A stretch of 64,000 nt of DNA from Syntrophaceae bacterium (lineage in GTDB: Bacteria; Desulfobacterota; Syntrophia; Syntrophales; Smithellaceae): NCBI GenBank assembly GCA_016927935.1, contig JAFGLS010000201.1, positions 1 through 64,000 of the forward strand. Direction: 5' to 3'. The position numbers and the translations under genes are program-made. The notes under the pieces were generated by a model. It saw nothing but the letters and a program-made list of their open reading frames with translations. It was not told the DNA's origin and ran no database searches. Below, piece by piece: positions 45,701 to 53,161 of this stretch. Each line of letters begins with the position of its first letter. Position 1 is the first letter of the stretch.

Positions 45701-45841
45701 CACCGGATCCTTGTGCGGCATTGATTCCAGAATATCCGTCTCGATTTTGAGGTTGTTAGTTTCCCAGCAAAAAAGCGCCGCCACAATCAGAGTGACGACA
45801 AAAACAATAGACCATTTTATCTGATACTTACCAGTAGACAT
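42776..45841 (-). CDS. MMPL/RND-type lipid exporter fused to a C-terminal SAM methyltransferase
   Basis: This 1021-residue single frame has an N-terminal signal/TM and two RND/MMPL repeats. In each, a large extracytoplasmic domain is followed by a membrane bundle (GIALLLIFAFPRPLIGLLALLP; AFTVDLGITYLLF; VIMGMGIDYAIYYVCTYQRY). After residue about 795 comes a complete class I methyltransferase, with motif I IIDIGCGFGVPATWLLEIF, an acidic residue at the end of the next strand in VFGIEPDEERVL, and VDYVLMLDMLHLI. Exporters of this kind sit in aryl polyene loci; fusion to a methyltransferase is unusual. It probably flips a lipid-linked product, methylated by the cytosolic domain. ATG 45841 lacks a clear ribosome site. 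Confidence 0.9.
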   Translation of the reverse strand: MSTGKYQIKWSIVFVVTLIVAALFCWETNNLKIETDILESMPHKDPVLADARLIIKHLPVQDKVFIDLEQASADRDKLISAAAILSDKLSKSGLFVKVGIGDDAKNFPELIAHVNNNLPSLLSLSELEQKIQPLLSPEKIREAMAQNRNTLEQLEGIGRGEMIARDPLGFSGIILRKMSALLPANKAQFYQGQLISKDGRHALIIARIKGSGTDTAVAVKIQKFIDDCRKELRTLVNSSNKYTLTSVGAYRAALDNESIAKRDMRMAILLTTLGIALLLIFAFPRPLIGLLALLPSSVGAIAALFVCSFFFKSMSIVAIGFGGAIMAFTVDLGITYLLFLDQPRATYGKQVAQELWSAELLAVLTTLGAFLLLLISDFKILVEIGLFSALGVTFALLFVHFIFPKIFPAMPPAAKPSNPLLFNAVKKFAVPANWKIIAAIIFSLIMLFFAKPVFNVDLNAMNSMSEATVNADKKMQDVWGNLSGKCYASLEAPDIARLQKKNEELLNRLSDDVQKENISEVFLPSVLFPSRQKAENNFAAWRSFWNNERIAALKKDLTIAARENGFAPDAFESFWKIINQENSRSFDIPEKYFEMLGITKSIAGYTQLSLIAAGKNYNAEDFFKRISESGFAGIFDVDLFNKRLGEFLKNLFLKIALIISLGLVGVVFLYFLDWQLSLATLAPVAFALIATLGTLKLIGHPLDIPGIMLWIVIMGMGIDYAIYYVCTYQRYPDENSPAMHTIKLAMFLAAFTTLVGFGVLIFASHSLLRSIGIVSFPGIGFSLVGTYCILPVLMKKIFSSVQYPTGGFTVGSKEHLRRTVLRYRHLPAYPRVFARMKMMIDPMFRELDKYVKNPRRIIDIGCGFGVPATWLLEIFPQAQVFGIEPDEERVLIASRAIGSRGSVVAGRAPDLPHVEGEVDYVLMLDMLHLISDNEVKIVFQRIYGTLTADGTLIVRATIPSDKPNPWKRRIEEVRLKITRAPNRFRAQTEIVALMEKAGFVIKVFASDTRGIEEKWFVGKKQ

Positions 45842-45985
45842 ATATATGCGTACATTCTTTTAATTATTGGTATTTTGAGATTTTTTTAAACCATATTTTA
45901 CCGGCAGTGGCAAGACAAAAAGCCCTTAATCAAAGGGTCATTTATGAAAGTCATTTAGACTTTCAATGATTACTTCAAAAAATAA

Positions 45986-46014
45986 TTGACATACAAACGG
46001 AACGTTCCTAATAT
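45986..46014 (+). promoter_or_regulatory. Sigma-70 promoter with an internal palindrome, upstream of the PilZ gene
   Basis: TTGACA at 45986-45991 and TAATAT at 46009-46014 have a 17-base spacer whose last ten bases are the perfect palindrome GGAACGTTCC, a possible operator. Confidence 0.6.
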
Positions 46015-46049
46015 ATCAACATTAAGGAAAAAATACCTTCAGGATTAAA

Positions 46050-46448
46050 ATGAGAAGATTCTGGAAAAAAGACACCGTAAAAGAAAGAAGAAGAGTAAAA
46101 AGGCTGAAGGAAGAAAACGATATCACCGCAATCATCATCTCCGGAGAAGGCAATTATCCCAAGGGTGAAATCATAAATAATAAATTAAAGGATATCTCCG
46201 TCCTCGGTGCTAAAATTCAGGCCAATGTTTTTTTCCCCGTCAAAACTCTCCTCGAAATGAATATCACATTTAAAGATCTGTATTACAATATAACCACCTT
46301 GGGAGAAGTAAAATGGATCAGGAAAGTTATTGGTGAAGAATCTTACGAGGCAGGCGTGGAATTCATTAGTTCACCCCTTGATTCAATCCAGAAACTGTCA
46401 GATTATATTTCGTGGAAACTAAATCAGCAAATTCCTGATTCGGTTTAA
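46050..46448 (+). CDS. PilZ-domain protein (c-di-GMP effector), copy 1
   Basis: This 132-residue protein has AGGATTAAA before ATG 46050. PilZ ligand motifs are present: ERRRVKRL near the N-terminus (RxxxR) and DISVLGAKIQ (DxSxxG), followed by the beta-barrel strands and SYEAGVEFIS. It probably binds cyclic di-GMP and acts as a stand-alone adaptor. It is clearly paralogous to the protein at 62523-63008. It is flanked by the exporter (opposite strand) and the lipase-like gene. Confidence 0.85.
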   Translation: MRRFWKKDTVKERRRVKRLKEENDITAIIISGEGNYPKGEIINNKLKDISVLGAKIQANVFFPVKTLLEMNITFKDLYYNITTLGEVKWIRKVIGEESYEAGVEFISSPLDSIQKLSDYISWKLNQQIPDSV

Positions 46449-46531
46449 ACATACTTACATAAAATTTCTTTATATTTCCCCCAAAAAACCCTTTTAAGAA
46501 AAATGAAAAAATTTGGTTTAATCCAATCTTA

Positions 46532-46612
46532 GGGGCAATAGTGCCCCATTAGCGCCCCAAAACGCCCCATCTTTTATTGAAAATCTTATAAAAAAGGGAC
46601 TTATTGTCCCTT
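46532..46612 (+). terminator. Tandem hairpins after the PilZ gene
   Basis: GGGGCAATAGTGCCCC (46532-46547) is followed by repeats of the CGCCCC motif, then AAGGGAC-TTATT-GTCCCTT (46594-46612). They lie in the 325-base gap between the PilZ gene and the lipase-like gene. The U run is weak. Confidence 0.45.
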
Positions 46613-46694
46613 GTTAAATATGCTGTTTTTTTACTTAATATTTATTTCTTATATTTTCATAATTTACACAAAATTAAAGACACTGCAAAAAAAC

Positions 46695-46710
46695 TGGCAC
46701 GCTTAATGCT
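46695..46710 (+). promoter_or_regulatory. Sigma-54 (RpoN) promoter of the lipase-like gene
   Basis: TGGCACGCTTAATGCT matches the -24/-12 consensus TGGCACGNNNNTTGCW at all but one position, with exact GG-GC spacing. It lies about 70 bases upstream of the start at 46780. Confidence 0.75.
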
Positions 46711-46779
46711 TTTTAAGATGATAAATAACCTTAAAAGTAAAAAAATTTATAGATTTATAAGTTACAAGGAGGAATGGGC

Positions 46780-48363
46780 ATGAAAAATATGGTTTGGATT
46801 AAAAGAATGCTGCATCCGTGGAATAAATCAGCTTTTTATAAAAACCTTTTAATCATTATGATGGTTACTGTCTTGGGAATTGTTATGGCTCCGGCAGTAA
46901 GCAAGGCATGGTTTTTCGTAAGCAAGACCTCAAGCGTGAGCGAGCCTTCAGGCGTTCCCTTGAACTCCAAAGGTATCTACACCGCCACGGCTGATGACGG
47001 CGGCAAGATTTATTTATATCGCTATGCTCCTTATACGACTGGTACCCCTCAGTTCCGCACCAGCGGCACACCCATAGTACTCTTTACAGGTATCGGCACG
47101 AATATGAACCAGTATCTTGCCTGCACCCCCTCCGACATGACAACTGCTTATAGAGGAGTTTATGTACCCCCTGTTTCCAGCGCTCCGGCGTGGGCCCTGA
47201 ATTCGACAAAGACAGATTATGAAACATATATCAAGGCCGACAATATGCGCTATTACAGTTTTGCTCATTATCTGTGGCTGCAGGGTTATGACGTATGGCT
47301 GGTAAACTACCGCGGCACGGGCCGCAGTCCCATTCACAGCAAAGGGGCCAATCCCGACAGTATGATCAACCTTGATATCTGGGCCACTCTTGATGTCCCG
47401 GCAGCAATCGCCAAGGTAAAATCTGTTACGGGGAAAAGGATGTTCATCGGTGGCCACAGCACAGGAGGTTTGGTTTCGTATGCCTACCTGCAGGGCGCCT
47501 ATCTGGATTATGGCATCTATTCATGGGCAAAGACAACCTATTATAAGACATGCTTTGCCCTGGGATACATGCCGCATGTCAAGGCTAGTGCCACACTTGC
47601 CAAGAAAAGAAACGCCGACATAAAGGGCTTTATCGGCATTGACCCCGCCGGCGTACCGGCGCTACCAAATCTTCTGGATTCAGTCATCTTCTGGACACTT
47701 CTGGGTTCCAAATTATATATACCGGTAGATACACTGATCGAGGTGTTAGTCCAGCAATTTCCTAGTCAATTGATTGTCGGGCTGGAAGAAACCATATTTG
47801 GGCTAATCAATACAGCAGCCAGTGGAGATTCTTTGCTGAGCGACTTTTTTGATTACTTGAACTTCTGGGTAGTGGAGGATATGGATCCCTGCATGGAGGA
47901 TTGGATTGTACGTTACGCTGCCACCGGTATTCCTGTTCGTGGCTTTGGTCAATATATGGATATGGGCCTGCACAACACCATTCGTGAACACTATTTAAAC
48001 GGTTCGGAAAACTATTTGACGAAACTGATTATAGGCGCATCCACTCCCAGTCCGGGCAGAGACGGATACTATTACTACGATCAAAATATGTCGCGTATGA
48101 CCGTACCGATGATTGTTTTCTCATCTGCAACAGGAGCGCTGGTTAGCCCGGAGGCGACTTACGACTTCATCATATCGAAAAAATCTCCGACGGCTTACGA
48201 TTTGTGGTATGTTGTCGGAGATACTGGCCACCTTGACGTGGCGATGGGCAGGAGAGTACCGACCGCTGTTTTCCCGCAGTTAGGAGCATGGCTAAAAACA
48301 GTAAATACCTTATCCAGCAATCCGGCAAACACTACCACGCCTGCAGTGCAAATTGATGAATAG
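46780..48363 (+). CDS. Secreted alpha/beta hydrolase (lipase-like)
   Basis: This protein of about 527 residues has an N-terminal signal (LLIIMMVTVLGIVMAPAVSKA), GTPIVLFTGIGTNMNQY, LQGYDVWLVNYRGTGRSP and the nucleophile elbow FIGGHSTGGLVSYAYLQG (GxSxG), with a His candidate in VVGDTGHLDVAMG. This arrangement fits acid-lipase/PHB-depolymerase-like extracellular hydrolases. ATG 46780 is chosen because AAGGAGG (46766-46772) sits seven bases before it and only one base before the in-frame ATG at 46774. A sigma-54 promoter lies upstream. The substrate is unknown, perhaps a lipid or ester polymer. Confidence 0.85.
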   Translation: MKNMVWIKRMLHPWNKSAFYKNLLIIMMVTVLGIVMAPAVSKAWFFVSKTSSVSEPSGVPLNSKGIYTATADDGGKIYLYRYAPYTTGTPQFRTSGTPIVLFTGIGTNMNQYLACTPSDMTTAYRGVYVPPVSSAPAWALNSTKTDYETYIKADNMRYYSFAHYLWLQGYDVWLVNYRGTGRSPIHSKGANPDSMINLDIWATLDVPAAIAKVKSVTGKRMFIGGHSTGGLVSYAYLQGAYLDYGIYSWAKTTYYKTCFALGYMPHVKASATLAKKRNADIKGFIGIDPAGVPALPNLLDSVIFWTLLGSKLYIPVDTLIEVLVQQFPSQLIVGLEETIFGLINTAASGDSLLSDFFDYLNFWVVEDMDPCMEDWIVRYAATGIPVRGFGQYMDMGLHNTIREHYLNGSENYLTKLIIGASTPSPGRDGYYYYDQNMSRMTVPMIVFSSATGALVSPEATYDFIISKKSPTAYDLWYVVGDTGHLDVAMGRRVPTAVFPQLGAWLKTVNTLSSNPANTTTPAVQIDE

Positions 48364-48402
48364 CGGAAGTGTTTAATTAACTAAAATACTGTTACATTAA
48401 GA

Positions 48403-48428
48403 GGCGCTTCGTTCCCGCGGAGCGCCGT
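48403..48428 (+). terminator. Hairpin after the lipase-like gene
   Basis: GGCGCT at 48403-48408 pairs with AGCGCC at 48421-48426. It lies about 40 bases after the stop. The T run is weak. Confidence 0.4.
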
Positions 48429-48635
48429 TCATTTACCATACAAAAATAGAGCTCTTCTTTACACTTTTAAACCACTAATGCATACGGTTCGCTTAACGTT
48501 CAGATTTTAGAAAATATAGGATGTGTCTTTGTTTAAAGATAATACTATTTTAACAAACATTTTTACCTGTGGTGGGAATACAAAAAGGCCAGCAAAGAAA
48601 AAGACTTGCTGTCATTGTCCGGTGATAGCTATGTT

Positions 48636-48721
48636 TTTTGTCATATCGAACCGCCATAGGCGGTGAGATATCTTATTGTTCAAGACTTCTCATCCCGACA
48701 CATCGGGATTCAAAGTGACGC
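48636..48721. repeat. Family 2 repeat, copy F2f (degenerate)
   Basis: TTGTCATATCGAACCGCC, GAGATATCTT...AAGACTTCTCATCCCGACACA with TCGGGATTC and CAAAGTGACG. It lies in the 370-base gap after the lipase-like gene; nothing else was seen in that gap apart from the hairpin. Confidence 0.6.
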
Positions 48722-48733
48722 TCTGCATTTTAA

Positions 48734-49453
48734 TTATTTCAGAAAAAATATTCTGTGGAAAATCAAGCGGGTGAACGTTGAGGAATTGCGTAGGAAATCC
48801 ACAAAAGGGCGAAAGTGGGATTTTCTTTCTCCCTTGGGATGGTAATTGACACGCACCGGAGCTTCCATAACCGGCATACCTTTTCTTTGGGCATGAACTA
48901 AAATTTCCACTTCGAACTGGAAACGCCGTGCTTTTGTTTTTAAATTTAGCGCTTCGGGGAGAGGATAAATGCGAAAACCGCTTTGTGAATCGGAAACTGC
49001 CGGACCGCCGGATATCCGCACCCAGAAGTTGGAAAACTTCCTGCCGAAACTGCTTGTCCACGGAACATCTTTGCCAACCATACCTGCTCTTACTCCCACA
49101 ACAATCGGCCGCGCATTTTTAGGAATAACTTTAATGAGCTTTTTTGCATCCTGGGGATAGTGCTGGCTGTCGGCGTCAATGGTGATTGCCCAGTTAGCCA
49201 CAGCAGATACCGCGGCAAAGCCGGTCATTATGGCTGCGCCCTTACCATGATTTTGCTTATGCCGTAGGATTTGAATGCCTTTAATCTCTTTTATCTCATC
49301 GTAAGTGTTGTCGGTCGAGCCGTCATCAACAACAAAGACAGGAAAGCCCAGCGCCTGCGCCTCTTCAACAACCTGCGCCACCGTCCCGGCATGATTGTAA
49401 ACTGGAACGACAAAAGCAAAACGGTTTTTGTTATGATTTTTTGACTCGATCAA
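48734..49453 (-). CDS. GT2-family glycosyltransferase
   Basis: This 239-residue protein has the GT-A fold of family 2: FAFVVPVYNHAGTVAQVVEEA, VVDDGSTDNTYDEI and the DXD-like ITIDADSQHYPQD. It resembles dolichyl-phosphate mannose synthase type enzymes and the GT2 proteins found in aryl polyene loci. It probably adds a sugar to the lipid product or a carrier lipid. Only 15 bases separate it from the Dak2-DegV gene, and it ends the operon radical SAM - ammonia lyase - thioesterase - Dak2-DegV - GT2. Confidence 0.9.
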   Translation of the reverse strand: MIESKNHNKNRFAFVVPVYNHAGTVAQVVEEAQALGFPVFVVDDGSTDNTYDEIKEIKGIQILRHKQNHGKGAAIMTGFAAVSAVANWAITIDADSQHYPQDAKKLIKVIPKNARPIVVGVRAGMVGKDVPWTSSFGRKFSNFWVRISGGPAVSDSQSGFRIYPLPEALNLKTKARRFQFEVEILVHAQRKGMPVMEAPVRVNYHPKGERKSHFRPFVDFLRNSSTFTRLIFHRIFFLK

Positions 49454-49468
49454 TTTCTACTTCTCAAT

Positions 49469-51190
49469 TTACTTTGTTTTCTCGTAAGGCAGAAAAGCCA
49501 CACCCCACGTGCCCGGCCCCATATGCGCGCCGGAAGTCAGCGACAGCGGCTGCAGAATAATTTCCGCGTTCGGATAAAGATTGGCCACTTCTTTTTTAAC
49601 AGAGACATCCACCCATTTTTTATTGTCGGAATATTCCAGCATGATAAGCGCCTTGGATTTGTCTTCGATGGATGAGTTAAGTTTTGCCAGAGCAAACCTC
49701 AACTGATCTTCCCGATTTCTGACCGTGCCGACCTTTTTTGCTCCTTCGGGCAGAGGCGATATCACCGGCTTCATGTTCAGCTTATCGCCGAAAAATGCGC
49801 TGGTTTTGGAAAGACGTCCGCCCGCCGCCAGATACCGCAACTTATCCAGAAAGACATATTCCTCACAGGCGCTAATGGCCTTGCGGGCAAATATAACTGT
49901 TTTTTTCATATCATTTGTTTTTTTAAGATACCTGGCGGTGGCAAGAGCGATTGTTCCCAGTCTGCCCGATGCCGCTCCGGTATCTAATACTATCAATCTG
50001 TTCTCCTTGTCGTGTGAATTTTTCCACTGTAGCGCTGCCCGGTAATTACCGGTGAATACAGAACCAACGCAAAGATATAAAACTTTTTCAAAACGCTCCA
50101 AAGCACTTTGATAGAACTGATTTCTTTCGTAAATGGAAGCCTGTGAAGTAGACACTTTAACCTCTTTATTCATCGCGCGATAGAGTTCTTCGGAATTAAA
50201 GTAAGTCTCCGGAAGAGATTGTTCACCAACGGTCAGATAGCTGTTCAGAAGCGTGAAGCCATATTTTTTGGCATCCTGAATTGTTAGTGAGCCGGCGGCA
50301 TCGGTCATTATATGAAATCTCCGGCTGTCTTTCGATTCCATAAATTCCCGAACCTGAAAGGTTAGATTGTCATCTTCCCAGTTTACCAGACTGCCCAGTC
50401 CGGTAATTTGTGAGCGTACCTGTTCCTTATCCCGGGTATGCAGGTGGACTTTGTAAAAATCACCTTCGGAAATGACAATAACTTCTTCCTGTTCACTTGT
50501 AACCATTTTTATTTCATCGGAAGAATAACGGGAAGATTTGATGACAAAATCAACGCAATAGCCTGATTCATTGTTCTCCTGAAACGACGATGATATCTTA
50601 AGACGGTCTTTAAATGTTTCGGTCACAGGACGGCATTTATCGCGAAAACCTGCGAGAGTGTAAAAGAATCCTTCAAAAAAAATATATATACCCAGAGCTC
50701 CCGCATCCACTACCTGCGCCTGTTGCAGCTTAGGCAGTCGTTCACAGGTTTCGTAAACCGATTTTTCCATAGTGATGATGATTCTTTCCACTGTTTTCCG
50801 ATTAGGCTTTAAATCATGCGGCAGGGTTTCGGCCAGTATGTCAAAAACACTGAGCATTGTGCCCGCCATGGGATTGCTTACCGCCTTCCATGCTTTCGTC
50901 GCTCCTTCCGCTGAGCGCTGTGCCAGATCAGAAATATGTTCTGCCGTGCAGAATGACGAAAAAAACTGCGAGGCGATGTTTCCGGAATTCCCGCGCGCCG
51001 CGAGCAGCAGCTGATGAATAATTTTTTCTTTAGGCTGGCCGATACTGCGCAAAGGGATAAGACTTAGGGAGAGATTTCTTCCTGTGTCGCCGTCGGCTAC
51101 AGGGAAGACATTAATGGAATCGAGAAGATCTGCCCAGGCAATAAGGCGCTCCAGTCCCGCAATAAACGATTTTTTTAGAATTTCTTCCAT
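49469..51190 (-). CDS. Dak2-DegV fusion (fatty-acid-kinase FakA plus FakB-like)
   Basis: This 573-residue protein has an N-terminal DhaL/Dak2 domain (INVFPVADGDTGRNLSLSL with Mg-binding aspartates; LLAARGNSGNIASQFF), a FakA-like middle (GYCVDFVI, GDFYKVHLHT) and a C-terminal DegV/FakB lipid-binding domain (RRFHIMTDAAGSLT, LDTGAASGRLGTIAL, LRYLAAGGRLSKTSAF). In Firmicutes FakA and FakB phosphorylate a fatty acid held by FakB; here both lie in one chain. In this operon it may activate an aryl or fatty carboxylate as an acyl phosphate. The start follows the thioesterase stop by one base. Confidence 0.88.
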   Translation of the reverse strand: MEEILKKSFIAGLERLIAWADLLDSINVFPVADGDTGRNLSLSLIPLRSIGQPKEKIIHQLLLAARGNSGNIASQFFSSFCTAEHISDLAQRSAEGATKAWKAVSNPMAGTMLSVFDILAETLPHDLKPNRKTVERIIITMEKSVYETCERLPKLQQAQVVDAGALGIYIFFEGFFYTLAGFRDKCRPVTETFKDRLKISSSFQENNESGYCVDFVIKSSRYSSDEIKMVTSEQEEVIVISEGDFYKVHLHTRDKEQVRSQITGLGSLVNWEDDNLTFQVREFMESKDSRRFHIMTDAAGSLTIQDAKKYGFTLLNSYLTVGEQSLPETYFNSEELYRAMNKEVKVSTSQASIYERNQFYQSALERFEKVLYLCVGSVFTGNYRAALQWKNSHDKENRLIVLDTGAASGRLGTIALATARYLKKTNDMKKTVIFARKAISACEEYVFLDKLRYLAAGGRLSKTSAFFGDKLNMKPVISPLPEGAKKVGTVRNREDQLRFALAKLNSSIEDKSKALIMLEYSDNKKWVDVSVKKEVANLYPNAEIILQPLSLTSGAHMGPGTWGVAFLPYEKTK

Positions 51191-51191
51191 T

Positions 51192-51608
51192 TTAAAAACC
51201 GAATGCTTTGCGGATTTCTTCCGGAATGCTAAAGAGCATTTCTCCTTCCGGAACCTTTACCGCCACTTGCTCCGTGCGGCCCCGAGCGCAGATTTCCCCA
51301 TCCGCCGCTCTGCGTACTTCAAAATCAACAATCAATTTAACGTATGCGTCGACGAGAGTCGCCTTGCAGATGATTTCATCACGATGGCGCAAAGGAAGAA
51401 TATGCTTGGTTGAAGTCTTGATAATGGGAAAAATTAACTGCTGCTTTTCAAAGAAGGAGTACAAATCAATGCCGTTATTTTCAAAAAGTGCCGCCCGTGC
51501 CACTTCAAAATAGTTCAGGTAATTGGCGTGCCAGACAATCTGCATCGGGTCAAGGTCAAAAAAAGGAATTCTTATTTTTACTTCAAAACTTTTTTGCTTT
51601 TCTTTCAT
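51192..51608 (-). CDS. 4HBT-type acyl thioesterase
   Basis: This 138-residue hot-dog thioesterase has FFDLDPMQIVWHANYLNYFEVARAAL, the 4-hydroxybenzoyl-CoA thioesterase signature with its catalytic Asp. Members in aryl polyene loci act on aryl-acyl carrier intermediates. Its ATG overlaps the ammonia lyase stop (ATGA). Confidence 0.92.
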   Translation of the reverse strand: MKEKQKSFEVKIRIPFFDLDPMQIVWHANYLNYFEVARAALFENNGIDLYSFFEKQQLIFPIIKTSTKHILPLRHRDEIICKATLVDAYVKLIVDFEVRRAADGEICARGRTEQVAVKVPEGEMLFSIPEEIRKAFGF

Positions 51609-53158
51609 GGCTTTATTTTAAAAAAATCGGAGTATTTGATTGCTTCACAGATATTTTCAATGTCTCTGTCCATCGCCCTGTCTTCCGTTACCGGCGCACT
51701 AACCGATCTGATTTTTTCCATTATATCGGACAGAAGAGGCCTTGCTTCGATATTGTTTCTTATATCACATGCCTGCGCCGCCGCCAGGAGATGAATGGCC
51801 ACAATCCGCTCCGTAAGAGTGCATATTCTATCGGCATCGCGTGCCGCAATTGTTCCCATGCTTACCTTATCCTGATTATGCGACTCCGTGGAACGCGAGA
51901 ACGAAGCCGCCGGCATGGTTGCCTTCAGGGCTTCCGCCGCAAGAGCGGAAGAAGAAATGGACATGGCTTTGAAGCCGTGATGAAGTCCATTCTTTATTTC
52001 TGTGTTTCTCACCAAATCACCGGGAAGCCCCCTGTTTAAATGCGGACTTACCAGAAGCGTTATCTGACGGTCACACATATCGGCAACAGAAGCCAGCGCA
52101 GCTTTCAATCCGTCCATGGCGAAAGCTATGTGCCCGCCGTAAAAATTGCCGCCCATCAGAACCTCGCCCGTTGAAGGATCAAAAATAGGATTATCGTTGG
52201 AGCTGTTGGCTTCAATCTCCACCCACTTCTCTATCCATTCCAGGCCGTCATACAAAACACCGGCTACCTGCGGAGCACAGCGCAAAGAATACGGATCCTG
52301 CAAAGTGTCCAGCGAATCGTCCTCCAGCTGCCGTACCGACACCTTTGTCTTTAAAAGACGAGTAATCTGTTCGGAAACAAACTTCTGACCCGGAAACGGC
52401 TTCACTTCCGAAATTACCGGATGATAATGCTTGGCATTACCTTTCAGCGCGTGAATGGAAAGAGCCGTGGCGTAAATTGCGGCGGATAAAATTCTGCGCG
52501 CCCTTTCGATGGCAAGAACAGCTATACCCGTCATTGTGGTTGTGCCGTTAACCATCGCCAGAGGTTCTTTTGGCAGATAACGGTACGGTTTCAGTCCGGC
52601 TTTCTTCAACGCCGTGGCCGCAGGCATTTTTTTATCCCGGTAAATAACATCGCGTTCACCCATAAGACAGGCTCCGATATAGGACATCGGTGTCAAATCG
52701 CCGGATGCTCCGACCGAACCTTCACAGGGAACTAAAGGCGTTATGCCGTGGTTTAAAAAATCGGCGAGTTTCTGAAGCAGGGCTACGGAAACTCCGGAAT
52801 AACCGCGTGCCAGACAAATAATGCGGCACAAAATGGCCGCTCTTGTTTCTTCAATGCCGATGGACTCCCCCGTGCCGCAGCCGTGAAAACGAAGAATATT
52901 AACGCTGTTTTTCTTCGCGATTTCCTGCGACATCCGTTTCCCGCAGGATTTGCCGTAACCGGTTGTCACTCCGTAAACTGGAATTCCTTTGCGCATTGAT
53001 TCCGCAAGAATATTTTGTGTTTTCTCAATCGTGCTTATGAATTTTTTGGACTTGCTTATCTGCACGGGAACACCGTACCGCGCTACCGCGATAATATCAT
53101 TGAAGCCCACATAGCTGCTGTCAATAACCAAGGCATTCCTGTTAAAATTTTTATTCAT
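51605..53158 (-). CDS. MIO-type aromatic ammonia lyase (HAL/PAL/TAL family)
   Basis: This 517-residue enzyme forms the MIO prosthetic group from A151-S152-G153 in CEGSVGASGDLTPMSYIGA. Y62 and VTTGYG are also in place, as are NDNPIF and SRSTESHNQDKVSMG. The substrate-selectivity pair is F91-H92 (ILRFHGCGTGE) rather than the Ser-His of histidine ammonia lyases, arguing against a plain HutH and for an aromatic amino acid. It lies in the operon with thioesterase, Dak2-DegV and GT2. It probably makes cinnamate or coumarate as a starter unit; the exact substrate is open. Confidence 0.9.
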   Translation of the reverse strand: MNKNFNRNALVIDSSYVGFNDIIAVARYGVPVQISKSKKFISTIEKTQNILAESMRKGIPVYGVTTGYGKSCGKRMSQEIAKKNSVNILRFHGCGTGESIGIEETRAAILCRIICLARGYSGVSVALLQKLADFLNHGITPLVPCEGSVGASGDLTPMSYIGACLMGERDVIYRDKKMPAATALKKAGLKPYRYLPKEPLAMVNGTTTMTGIAVLAIERARRILSAAIYATALSIHALKGNAKHYHPVISEVKPFPGQKFVSEQITRLLKTKVSVRQLEDDSLDTLQDPYSLRCAPQVAGVLYDGLEWIEKWVEIEANSSNDNPIFDPSTGEVLMGGNFYGGHIAFAMDGLKAALASVADMCDRQITLLVSPHLNRGLPGDLVRNTEIKNGLHHGFKAMSISSSALAAEALKATMPAASFSRSTESHNQDKVSMGTIAARDADRICTLTERIVAIHLLAAAQACDIRNNIEARPLLSDIMEKIRSVSAPVTEDRAMDRDIENICEAIKYSDFFKIKP

Positions 53159-53161
53159 TAG

